From CAMEON01 sp964427175 (GTDB taxonomy: Bacteria > Bacillota > Clostridia > Oscillospirales > CAG-272): DNA of 20,893 nt. The translations under genes were made by a program, and so were the position numbers. Positions 13,879 through 20,892 of the stretch are shown here, one piece after another (the stretch's first letter is position 1; each line of letters begins with the position of its first letter). The notes under the pieces are model-generated. The model ran no database searches. It saw nothing but the letters and a program-made list of their open reading frames with translations, and was not told where the DNA came from. The DNA lies in contig CAYRTP010000021.1 of the NCBI GenBank assembly GCA_964427175.1, forward strand, positions 1 to 20,893, in the 5' to 3' direction.

Positions 13879-14832
13879 TTACTCTGCCAGCCCGGCCTCA
13901 GCAGCCTTGGCGGCACCGACGATACCGGCATCACCGAACAGGCGGGCGATGCGGATATCCGTCTTCTTCATGTGCTTATTGTAGTCGTTGGTGGCGAAGT
14001 AGGCCTTGATGGGCTCAAGCAGGGTGTCGCCCTCACGGCTGATGCCGCCGCCGATGGCCAAAATCTCGGGCTGGAGCACGTTGACGATGCTGCAGATACC
14101 CTCGGCCACGTACTCGATGTAGCGGTCGCGGACGGCGATGGCGGCGGGGTCGCCCGCCTTGGCGCACTCGAATGCGGTGCGGCCGTTGACCTTACCGTGG
14201 TCCTTGTACCACTGGTTCATCATGGAATCGGGGTTGGCCTCCATAGCCTCCTTGGTCTGGCTGATGAGGGCGGTGACCGAAGCGTAAGCCTCCAGACAGC
14301 CCTTGCGGCCGCAGGTGCAGGGCTTACCGTTGAATACCAGGGACTGGTGGCCGATCTCGGCACCCGCGCCGTTGAAGCCCGACCAGACCTTACCGTTCAG
14401 GATGATGCCGCCGCCGACACCCGTACCCAGGGTCATGAAGACGTAGCTGTCCACGCCCTCGCCGTGGATGGCGTACTCGCCCAGGCCCGCGGCGTTTGCG
14501 TCATTTTCCAGGAACACGGGCAGGTCGATGTACTTGCGGATCTCCTCGGCCATGGGAACGTGGTCCATGACGATGTTGTTGGAGTACACCACCACGCCGT
14601 TCTTCTTATCAATGGAGCCGGGGCAACCGATGCCCACGGCCTTGACCTCGTCCAGGGTGTGGCCGCTGTCGGCTACCACCTTCAGAGCCAGATCAGCCAT
14701 GTCGCGGATGATCTCGCTCCAATGACGCTCCTTCAGGGTGGGAATGCTGTCGCTATGCACGATTTTGCTGTTCTCGTCAACCAAACCAACGGCAATATTG
14801 GTGCCGCCTAAATCAATACCAATGTAATACAT
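13879..14832 (-). CDS. glcK: ROK-family glucokinase
   Basis: 317 aa. It phosphorylates glucose with ATP in the cytoplasm (predicted). The N-terminal ATP motif IGIDLGGTNIAVGLVD (4-19) is typical. END at 109-111 includes the catalytic base D111, GTGVGGG (136-142) is the second phosphate motif, and the ROK signature with its zinc site is intact: GHQSLVFNG with H162, then C172, C174 and C179 in CTCGRKGCLEAYAS, with E181. The ATG at 14832 has GAGGT 7 bases upstream. It is downstream of manA, separated by a dispersed repeat, so both may be read from the manA promoter. Together they feed glucose and mannose into glycolysis. Glucose specificity is inferred from the family; other hexose or N-acetylhexosamine kinases in ROK look similar. 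Confidence 0.92.
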   Translation of the reverse strand: MYYIGIDLGGTNIAVGLVDENSKIVHSDSIPTLKERHWSEIIRDMADLALKVVADSGHTLDEVKAVGIGCPGSIDKKNGVVVYSNNIVMDHVPMAEEIRKYIDLPVFLENDANAAGLGEYAIHGEGVDSYVFMTLGTGVGGGIILNGKVWSGFNGAGAEIGHQSLVFNGKPCTCGRKGCLEAYASVTALISQTKEAMEANPDSMMNQWYKDHGKVNGRTAFECAKAGDPAAIAVRDRYIEYVAEGICSIVNVLQPEILAIGGGISREGDTLLEPIKAYFATNDYNKHMKKTDIRIARLFGDAGIVGAAKAAEAGLAE

Positions 14833-14849
14833 ATCAATTACCTCGCAAA

Positions 14850-14951
14850 AATTTTTTTAAAGTTCTTTGGAGTCCAGCACCTTTCTTTCAAGAAAGGTTT
14901 GACAGTCCGGGCCGAAGGCCCGGCTGTCGGACGCCGGAGGCACGCTCTCCT
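14850..14951 (-). repeat. Dispersed intergenic repeat, copy 2
   Basis: The head at 14932-14951 is identical over 20 bases to copy 1 at 4763-4782 and overlaps the first base of the manA stop codon. The interior holds two hairpins: 14901-14928 (12-bp stem with one bulged T) and 14880-14897 (8-bp stem with a 2-base loop). The A-rich tail on the minus strand resembles that of copy 1. It fills the manA-glucokinase interval and may weaken read-through. Confidence 0.7.
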
Positions 14952-15904
14952 TAATTCACCTTGGAACGGATCAGCTCGCACTTTCCGGTTACGGTGAACG
15001 CGGCGTTCTGGGCGGGGATAAAGAGGCTGTCGCCCTTCTCAAAGGGGATCTCGCCGCCCTCGAAGGTGAGGGTGCCCTGACCCTCGGTGGCCATGAGGGA
15101 GATAAAGCTGGTCTCGTCGGCGGTGACGGTGCTCTCACCGTCGATGCGGAGACGGCGGACCTCAAAATACTCGCAGGCGGCCAGCAGAATATCCGCGCCG
15201 TCGGGAGTGGCGGGCAGGTCGGGGGACTTCTGCAGACAGGAGACCTCCAGGGCCTTGGCTACGTGGAGGGGACGGAGGTTACCGTCCTTGTCGCGGCGGT
15301 TGTAATCGTAGACGCGGTAGGTGGTGTTGGAGTTCTGCTGGATCTCGCAGATCAGGATGCCCGCGCCGATGGCGTGGACGGTGCCTGCGGGAATGAAGAA
15401 CACGTCGCCCCGCTTTACGTCCACACGGTTGAGGATCTCGGTCAGACGGCCTTCCTTGATGGCATCCTCGTACTCCTCACGGGTCACGTCGCGGGTGAAG
15501 CCGTAGTAGAGAGCCGCGCCCTCGTCGCAATCCAGGACGTACCACATCTCGGTCTTGCCGTACTCGCCCTCATGCTCCAGGGCGTAGGCATCCGAGGGGT
15601 GGACCTGCACGGACAGGTCGCCCTTGGCATCAATGAGCTTGATGAGGAGGGGGAAGTAGTCGTACTTGGCGCTGTCGGTTCCCAGGGCCTCCTTGCCCAG
15701 GGCCTCCACGTACTGACTCAGGGTCAGGCCCTTGAAGGGGCCGTCGGCTACCACGCTCTGGCCGTCCTTGTGGGCGGAGAGCTCCCAGCTCTCGGCCACG
15801 CGGTCCAGGTCGCACTGCTTGTTGAATTCGGTTTTCAGCCGCACGCCGCCCCACAGGTAATCCTTGAAGGCGGGAGTGAGCTTGACGGGGTTGAGATTTG
15901 ACAT
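14951..15904 (-). CDS. manA: Mannose-6-phosphate isomerase, class I
   Basis: 317 aa from the ATG at 15904. The open frame reaches an ATG at 15940, but the promoter at 15953-15981 would then leave only a few leader bases, while the inner ATG has AAAGGA about 10 bases upstream. Interconverts mannose 6-phosphate and fructose 6-phosphate. The start KLTPAFKDYLWGG is typical of the short Firmicutes type, and the zinc ligands are visible: Q100 and H102 in SVQVHPSD, E119 in GKTEMWYV and H177 in GTVHAIG. The NTTYRVYDYNRRD segment (193-205) carries the catalytic Arg region. Its own promoter follows the terminator of the GH16 gene, so it starts a new unit that may include glucokinase. Confidence 0.93.
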   Translation of the reverse strand: MSNLNPVKLTPAFKDYLWGGVRLKTEFNKQCDLDRVAESWELSAHKDGQSVVADGPFKGLTLSQYVEALGKEALGTDSAKYDYFPLLIKLIDAKGDLSVQVHPSDAYALEHEGEYGKTEMWYVLDCDEGAALYYGFTRDVTREEYEDAIKEGRLTEILNRVDVKRGDVFFIPAGTVHAIGAGILICEIQQNSNTTYRVYDYNRRDKDGNLRPLHVAKALEVSCLQKSPDLPATPDGADILLAACEYFEVRRLRIDGESTVTADETSFISLMATEGQGTLTFEGGEIPFEKGDSLFIPAQNAAFTVTGKCELIRSKVN

Positions 15905-15952
15905 ATCGGTATGTTCCTTTCCGAGGGGGATATTTGGCATTTACTATCCCTC

Positions 15953-15981
15953 ATTATACCATAAAATCCCGCGGTTGTCAA
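15953..15981 (-). promoter_or_regulatory. Consensus promoter of manA
   Basis: TTGACA (15981-15976), a 17-base spacer and TATAAT (15958-15953), with TG one base before the -10, form a complete consensus with an extended -10. The start should be near 15946, about 42 bases before the chosen manA ATG. Confidence 0.85.
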
Positions 15982-16014
15982 TTGGGGACGGCAAGGTTTG
16001 TGGGCCATAGGCGC

Positions 16015-16045
16015 AAAAAAGCCAAGCGGCGCGGGGCCGCTTGGC
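16015..16045 (-). terminator. Rho-independent terminator of the GH16 lipoprotein gene
   Basis: A perfect 10-bp stem (GCCAAGCGGC 16021-16030 with 16036-16045) and 5-base loop is followed on the minus strand by six T (16020-16015). It lies 15 bases past the stop codon and separates this operon from manA. Confidence 0.9.
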
Positions 16046-16059
16046 AAAATTTTTGGGGA

Positions 16060-17688
16060 TCACTCGTCCATGTTGTCAAAATCGGGCATGATATCCCAAA
16101 CGCGGACGTAGTCCACGATCATTTCGGCGGGCATATCCGCGATGCTCTCGGGGGTGCCCGCACCCGACCACTCGGCGGCCTCGCAGGTCAGCTTCATGTA
16201 GCCGTCCACGGGGCAGGGCTCACAGTTTTGGGGCGTGACAAGACTGGAAAGCTGGCCGTCTATGTAGAAGAAGTAGCCCGTCTCGCTCCGCAGGACTCCG
16301 AAGGTGTGGTATTCACCGTCGTAAATGTTGATTTCCCGTAACAGGGTGGGGGAGGCTACCTTGTGGTCGGCACCGTAGCCGTCCCAGTGGAGATTGTGGT
16401 TGTAGATTCCGTCCTGGTTATAGATGCTCTCGATGATGTCGATCTCCACGCCGTCGGCGGCTCCGTTTTCGGTGCCGGAGACGGCACCGCACATCATCCA
16501 GAACGCGCCCCAGGCACCGTGGTGGTCGGTGAATTTGATCCGTGCCTCGTAGTAGCCGTAGCCGTACTCAAATCGTCCCGCGGTGCGAACCGCGCCGCAA
16601 TTGACCAGCTGTGCTTCCTCGTCCCAGTCCATTTTCAGGATCAGATTGCCCTCGCCATCCAGGTAGGACAGATCGTTTTGCCAGCGGCTCTTGCCCTGGC
16701 GGTCCCATTCGGGGCACTTTTCCCATTTGGTATTGTCCAGCTCAGTCCCGTCGAAATCATCGTTGAACACCAGCTCGGGCTCGGTGTTGACGGGCTTGGA
16801 CAGCACCTCAGGCAGGGAAGAATAGACCCGCACGTAGTCCACCACCATCTCGGCGGGGGTGGAATTGAGACTTTCGTTACGGCCCGAGCCGTTGATCTTG
16901 GAGGCCTCCCAGCAGAGGGAGATGAAGCCGTCCTCGGCTACGGGAGCAAACTGATCGGCGGGGATGAACGCGGACTCCTTGCCGTCGATGTAGAAGGTAT
17001 AGCCCTCGGGGGTACGGAGGAGGCCGAAGGTGTGGAAGCGGCCATCGTAGATGTTGATGAGGTTCTTTTCCAGGGCGGCAACGGTGACCGCCCCGTTCCC
17101 GCCGCCCGAGAGCTTATGCTCGTAGGTGACGGCGTCGCGTCCGTTGATGCTCCGCATAATATCCATCTCCACGCCACCCGCGGTGACCGTGAAGCAGTTG
17201 GAGCGGCCGTAGGTCAGGGGGAACTTGACGGAGGCCTCGTAGTAGCCGTAGCCGTACTCAAAGAGGCCCTTGGTGGTGACGGCACCCGTGCGGGCCTTCT
17301 TGGCTTCGGCATCCCACTCCATCTTGAGGAGCAGATGGCCGTTTTCTTGGTCCAGCTCCACCATAGCGGGATCCCACAGACGAACGTCGGCAGTCCTGGC
17401 GGGCTGGTTTTCGGGGGTGCCCAGGTTCCACTTGGCGGCATCCAACTCGGTGCCGTCGAAGTTGTCCTCGAAAATGAGCTGGCACTCGGTCTCGGCTTCG
17501 GTGGTTTCTTTCTCGGTCTCGAACGTGGTTTCGGGCTCGGTCTTCTCCTCGGTGTCGGGAGTGGCGACGGTCTCAATAGCCGCGGTGGTGTCGGTATCGG
17601 TGGAGTCGGGGGTATCGGTGCAGGCCGTCGCCAGGGCGGCGGCGGTGAGCAGGCCCAAAAGGAGGGCGGTGATCTTCAGCTTAGTCAT
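16060..17688 (-). CDS. Two-domain GH16-like lipoprotein, first domain catalytically degenerate
   Basis: 542 aa, surface-anchored. A signal peptide with a lipobox-like ATAC ends at C23. A Thr/Glu/Asp-rich linker (24-68) would span the wall. Two tandem concanavalin-like domains follow, about 70-292 and 306-535, alike in sequence (LIFEDNFDGTELDAAKW and LVFNDDFDGTELDNTKW; FEYGYGYYEA in both; AEMVVDYVRVY and AEMIVDYVRVW). GH16 enzymes cut beta-1,3/1,4-glucans or galactans using E-x-D-x-x-E. Domain 2 has it intact (E415-I-D417-I-I-E420) with the preceding HGAWGAFWMM. Domain 1 has E174-M-D176-I-M-R179, with Arg in place of the second Glu, and lacks those Trp residues. It is therefore probably a binding or inactive domain. 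Last gene of the membrane-protein/M20 operon; AGGAG precedes the ATG. Confidence 0.85.
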   Translation of the reverse strand: MTKLKITALLLGLLTAAALATACTDTPDSTDTDTTAAIETVATPDTEEKTEPETTFETEKETTEAETECQLIFEDNFDGTELDAAKWNLGTPENQPARTADVRLWDPAMVELDQENGHLLLKMEWDAEAKKARTGAVTTKGLFEYGYGYYEASVKFPLTYGRSNCFTVTAGGVEMDIMRSINGRDAVTYEHKLSGGGNGAVTVAALEKNLINIYDGRFHTFGLLRTPEGYTFYIDGKESAFIPADQFAPVAEDGFISLCWEASKINGSGRNESLNSTPAEMVVDYVRVYSSLPEVLSKPVNTEPELVFNDDFDGTELDNTKWEKCPEWDRQGKSRWQNDLSYLDGEGNLILKMDWDEEAQLVNCGAVRTAGRFEYGYGYYEARIKFTDHHGAWGAFWMMCGAVSGTENGAADGVEIDIIESIYNQDGIYNHNLHWDGYGADHKVASPTLLREINIYDGEYHTFGVLRSETGYFFYIDGQLSSLVTPQNCEPCPVDGYMKLTCEAAEWSGAGTPESIADMPAEMIVDYVRVWDIMPDFDNMDE

Positions 17689-17721
17689 GGAAATCTCCTT
17701 TGAGTGATTAACCGTTCGGGG

Positions 17722-19161
17722 TCAGCAATGCTTCATGAGACGGACGTAGAATTCCACAGTCCGTCCTACGGCCTCGATGCGGATCTTTTCGTTGTGGCCG
17801 TGGATGGTAGCCCGCTCGGCGGAGGTCAGGTCCATGGCCGAGAAGCGGTAGACGCGGTCCGAAATGCGGCCGTAGTGGCGGGAGTCGGAGCACTGGACCA
17901 TGAGGTAGGGGGAGACGATACAGCCCTTCCAGGTGGAGGCCACGGCGGAGGCCACCTTATCCCAGCCCTCGCACTCAGTGGTGGAGATGCGGCTGGGATT
18001 CATGCCGCCCAGGAGGGTGAGCTCTACCTTGTCGTCTCCGATGGTCTTTTTCAGGTACGCCATGGCGGAGTCCATATCGTCGGCGGGATTGAGGCGGATG
18101 TTGGAGACCATGGAGGCCTCGGGGGGAATGACGTTGGCGGCGGGGGAGCCCTGCATCTGGGTGAAGGCCACCGTGGTGCGGAGCAGGGCGTTGAGCTCAC
18201 CGCCGCTCTTTTTGCAGATCATGTCCAGGACGGGCATAAACAGCTTGATGTTGGCGAAAATGACCTTATAGGCAAAGGAGGAGTAACGGCCCAGGGTGTC
18301 GAACATCCGCGCGGCGGGGGGAGTCAGACGGATCTTGAAGGGGTGGGTCACCACTGAGGTGCAGGCCGCCGACAGGCGGTCCACAGGCGCGTCGGGCTTG
18401 GGGGCCGAGGCGTGACCGCCCCCCGACTTGACGGTGTAACGGACATTCATCATGCCCTTTTCGGCAATGCCGATGAGACCGCAGGGAACCTTGACCCCGG
18501 GGAACACGTCCTCCACCACGGCACCTCCCTCGTCCAGCACGAAGGCGGGCTCAATACCCCGCTCCGCGAAGTAGTCCACGATGTGGGAGGCTCCGAGGCC
18601 GTTGACCTCCTCACCGCCCGAGAAGGCGAAGTAGAGGTCATGCTCGGGGACAAAGCCCTCGGCAATCAGGTGGTTGGCGGCGAACAGCACGCCGTTGAAG
18701 GTGGCCTTGGTGTCCAGGGTACCGCGGCCCCACAGGCAACCGTCCTTGATGAGGCCCTCGAAGGCGGGCTCGTCCCAGCCCTCCTCGTTGACGGGAACCA
18801 CGTCGTAGTGGGCCATCAGCACGGCGGGCTGACCTTCGGTCTTACCCTTCCAGCGGAACAGGAGGCCGCGGTCGGGGAGCTGTTGGAACTCGCAGGTCTT
18901 GAACACGTTGGGGTACAGGGCGGGGAGGGTGGCGATGAGTTTATCAAACTCCGCGTCATCCTCCAGGCTGTGATCGGCGTAGGACACGGTCTTGCACCGC
19001 ACCAGGGTGGCCAGGGCCTCCACGGCGGCATCGGTGTCCACCGAAACGGGGGACTCGTCCAGCTTGGGCTGAGCCTTGGGCTTGAAGGCGGCGCCGCGGA
19101 TGAGGATCACGGCCAAAAAGACCGCCAGTGCCGCGGGAATGAGAAGGAGCAGCCATTCCAT
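17722..19161 (-). CDS. Membrane-anchored M20 metallopeptidase (CPS1/PM20D1-like)
   Basis: 479 aa. One N-terminal hydrophobic helix (about 2-22) anchors it. The M20 zinc site is complete: H118 and D120 in MAHYDVVPV, D150 in GRGTLDTKA (bridging), E184-E185 in FSGGEEVNG (catalytic Glu and ligand), D210 in FVLDEGG and H456 in GHNEKI. A dimerisation insert runs from about 230 to 345. The length and sequence fit the carboxypeptidase S/PM20D1 branch, which cleaves dipeptides or N-acyl amino acids, rather than aminoacylase or DapE. The helix followed by a basic Lys-rich stretch leaves orientation open, so the domain could face either side. It lies directly downstream of two membrane proteins (3-base gap) and upstream of the GH16 lipoprotein, suggesting that it processes a compound they move. 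Confidence 0.9.
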   Translation of the reverse strand: MEWLLLLIPAALAVFLAVILIRGAAFKPKAQPKLDESPVSVDTDAAVEALATLVRCKTVSYADHSLEDDAEFDKLIATLPALYPNVFKTCEFQQLPDRGLLFRWKGKTEGQPAVLMAHYDVVPVNEEGWDEPAFEGLIKDGCLWGRGTLDTKATFNGVLFAANHLIAEGFVPEHDLYFAFSGGEEVNGLGASHIVDYFAERGIEPAFVLDEGGAVVEDVFPGVKVPCGLIGIAEKGMMNVRYTVKSGGGHASAPKPDAPVDRLSAACTSVVTHPFKIRLTPPAARMFDTLGRYSSFAYKVIFANIKLFMPVLDMICKKSGGELNALLRTTVAFTQMQGSPAANVIPPEASMVSNIRLNPADDMDSAMAYLKKTIGDDKVELTLLGGMNPSRISTTECEGWDKVASAVASTWKGCIVSPYLMVQCSDSRHYGRISDRVYRFSAMDLTSAERATIHGHNEKIRIEAVGRTVEFYVRLMKHC

Positions 19162-19164
19162 GGA

Positions 19165-19830
19165 TTAGAGCACTCCCTTCTTATACAGGATGCGGGCTAC
19201 GATGACCGTAAAGACGACACCAACGGGGACCATGATGCCCACGGTGGAGGCGTTGAGGGCGGGGACGAAGATAAAGAGAGCCAGCATCAGAATGATGGGG
19301 GCAATCGACAGCTTGGCGTTCTTGGAGATGAACACCACCGCCAGGCCGCCGAAAAGGGCGGGGAGGATCATATCGAAGGCGGGCTCCAGGATGGGGGACT
19401 CCAGAACGGGGGTCAGGGGGACGATGCAGATCACGCCGATCAGGATGATGAGGGTGGTAACGATGCTGGACACCGCGATGGCGATGGTGGAGATGACCTC
19501 GCCCTCCTCGTCGGTGGCCTTGACACCCGCGCGCTCCATGGCGTCGATGGCGCAGGGCAGCTTCAGGTTGGAGATGTTACCCGTGACGAAGGAGAGGTAA
19601 GTACCGCCCGCGCCCAGCATGGGGACGTAGGTGAAGATCTCCACGATACCCACCGCCCAGTACATGGGCGCGGTGGCCAGGATACCCTGGAGGAGTACCC
19701 CGAAATCGGGGGCGACTCCGAAGATCAGGGAGAGAAGCAGGGGGAAGCAGAGCAGCACAACGGCTACAATAATACCCCAAATGCGTCCGTCGCGGTGGAC
19801 GCTGTCCATATAAGTCAGATTCTTTTTCAT
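19165..19830 (-). CDS. Polytopic membrane protein, second partner of the DUF5058-like protein
   Basis: 221 aa from the ATG at 19830, which has GGAGG 8 bases upstream; the GTG at 19839 overlaps that site and is not used. Hydrophobic segments suggest about six helices, starting at about 18-38 (IIVAVVLLCFPLLLSLIFGVA). A glycine-rich stretch (VPMLGAGGTYLSFVTGNISNLKLPCAIDAM, about 69-99) resembles the conserved loops of secondary transporters. I do not know a named family. It starts 1 base after the stop of the membrane gene upstream (TGATATG), so the two products are probably made in equal amounts and may form one transporter. The adjacent M20 peptidase hints at a peptide or acyl-amino-acid substrate, which is inference. 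Confidence 0.85.
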   Translation of the reverse strand: MKKNLTYMDSVHRDGRIWGIIVAVVLLCFPLLLSLIFGVAPDFGVLLQGILATAPMYWAVGIVEIFTYVPMLGAGGTYLSFVTGNISNLKLPCAIDAMERAGVKATDEEGEVISTIAIAVSSIVTTLIILIGVICIVPLTPVLESPILEPAFDMILPALFGGLAVVFISKNAKLSIAPIILMLALFIFVPALNASTVGIMVPVGVVFTVIVARILYKKGVL

Positions 19831-19831
19831 A

Positions 19832-20572
19832 TCAGGCACCTCCCAGAAGCATGGTGTAGGGGATCGCGGAGGCCATACCCACGATGAGGCTCATGGGCAG
19901 GGCGTAATCGGTGAGCCAGCGGATCTTGAGCTTGGTGGCCAGCAGACCGCAGATGGCCATGACCACCGCCGAGGTCGCCATGACGCAGACGGGGATCAGA
20001 CCGCTCGTGTCGCCCTTGACCACCAGGCCCACGTCGCAGAATACGTAGCCCAAGAAGGCCGAGATCATACCTAAGAACATGGCGTTATTGAAGATCTCGC
20101 CCCATTTCTTATCCTTCATACCGATCTTGTTCATGCCGCTCTGGAGCTTCTTGGTGACGAAGGGAACCAGGATGAGGCCTGCCGAGATGCCCACGGTCAT
20201 GACCCAGGCGACGGTGATGAAGATGGAGGGACTTGTGATGGTGGTGCCCGCGCTCATGCCGGCGGCCTCCAGGGCGTTACCCGCGGCTACGGTCTCGTAG
20301 GTGATGGAGCCGATGACCGACAGGCGGAGCCAAGGCAGAGCGACACCCAGGCTCTTGGACAGGGCGACCACGCCCACCAGGACGGCGATGGCGGGGGCGA
20401 CGGTGAAGATGGCCGCCGAGGAGATGGTCTTTTTGACGGTATCCTTGCGGATACCCAGCTCCCGCGCGCGGCGGACAGCCTTCACGAGGAAGTACACCGA
20501 TTGGGCCAGCACCAGGGCGATGATGGCTCCCACGATGACGTAGAGGATGGGACTGTTGACGTTGAATTCCAT
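19832..20572 (-). CDS. DUF5058-like polytopic membrane protein
   Basis: 246 aa from the ATG at 20572 (GGAGGT about 6 bases upstream); a longer frame to 20695 crosses the promoter and is unlikely. About six or seven helices are expected, beginning with YVIVGAIIALVLAQSVYFLV (about 11-30). A charged loop (KAVRRARELGIRKDTVKK) follows, then SVIGSITYETVAAGNALEAAGMSAGTTI (about 84-111). I believe this matches the uncharacterised DUF5058 family, based on recall. It leads the operon DUF5058, membrane partner, M20 peptidase, GH16 lipoprotein. With its coupled partner it looks like a two-subunit membrane transporter of unknown substrate; neither subunit has an ATP-binding motif. Confidence 0.8.
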   Translation of the reverse strand: MEFNVNSPILYVIVGAIIALVLAQSVYFLVKAVRRARELGIRKDTVKKTISSAAIFTVAPAIAVLVGVVALSKSLGVALPWLRLSVIGSITYETVAAGNALEAAGMSAGTTITSPSIFITVAWVMTVGISAGLILVPFVTKKLQSGMNKIGMKDKKWGEIFNNAMFLGMISAFLGYVFCDVGLVVKGDTSGLIPVCVMATSAVVMAICGLLATKLKIRWLTDYALPMSLIVGMASAIPYTMLLGGA

Positions 20573-20630
20573 GTTGGACCTCCGTTTTGTTTTTTGATGC
20601 CCGCCAGCCCAAGGGCGGGCAACTGCCTCC

Positions 20631-20659
20631 ATTATAGCATGAAATAAGGTTTTTTTCAA
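20631..20659 (-). promoter_or_regulatory. Promoter of the DUF5058-M20-GH16 operon
   Basis: On the minus strand TTGAAA (20659-20654), a 17-base spacer and TATAAT (20636-20631), with TG one base before the -10. The start should be near 20624, so a leader of about 52 bases with a GC hairpin precedes the ATG. Confidence 0.75.
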
Positions 20660-20750
20660 TATATTGGAGGAAATATTCGGGTCTCCAAATGCCAAAAAAT
20701 GCGCCGAGAAAAACCTTTTTTCGCGTGCGCGATTTTTTGTTCAAATTCAG

Positions 20751-20779
20751 TTGACAAATCAACAAGGATATGATATAAT
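20751..20779 (+). promoter_or_regulatory. Perfect consensus promoter facing out of the window
   Basis: TTGACA (20751-20756), a 17-base spacer and TATAAT (20774-20779) with an extended -10 TG (20771-20772). This should be a strong promoter. The 8-base direct repeat TCAACAAG (20759-20766 and 20799-20806) flanks the -10 and start, and TTGACAA/TTGTCAA (20751-20757, 20796-20802) are inverted; these may be operator sites. The transcript, starting near 20786, enters the right repeat arm after about 54 bases; the gene it serves lies outside. Confidence 0.85.
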
Positions 20780-20839
20780 AACTCTGTGTGTTGTATTGTC
20801 AACAAGCAGGCTTCCCCGGCAAGGACCAAAATCATCATA

Positions 20840-20892
20840 TAGACAATTGTAAAACTCTATAAAGACAAGTGGCGTGTTTTCTTGCCCTCCCC
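20840..20892. repeat. Right arm of the 53-bp perfect inverted repeat
   Basis: Exact reverse complement of 1-53. In each case the same sequence is read outward, so both ends of the window run into the same element in opposite genomic orientation. It lies about 60 bases downstream of a consensus promoter here, and 11 bases past a stop codon at the left. Confidence 0.95.

Noticed and set aside
18412..19887. 491-codon plus-strand open frame opposite the M20 gene
   Set aside because: The translation is rich in Gly, Asp and His with no motif, and lies opposite the M20 peptidase and its neighbour. It is a shadow frame.
20696..20745. Terminator upstream of the rightward promoter
   Set aside because: CGCGTGCGCG plus a T-run gives only a 4-bp stem with a 2-base loop, and no plus-strand gene needs termination here.
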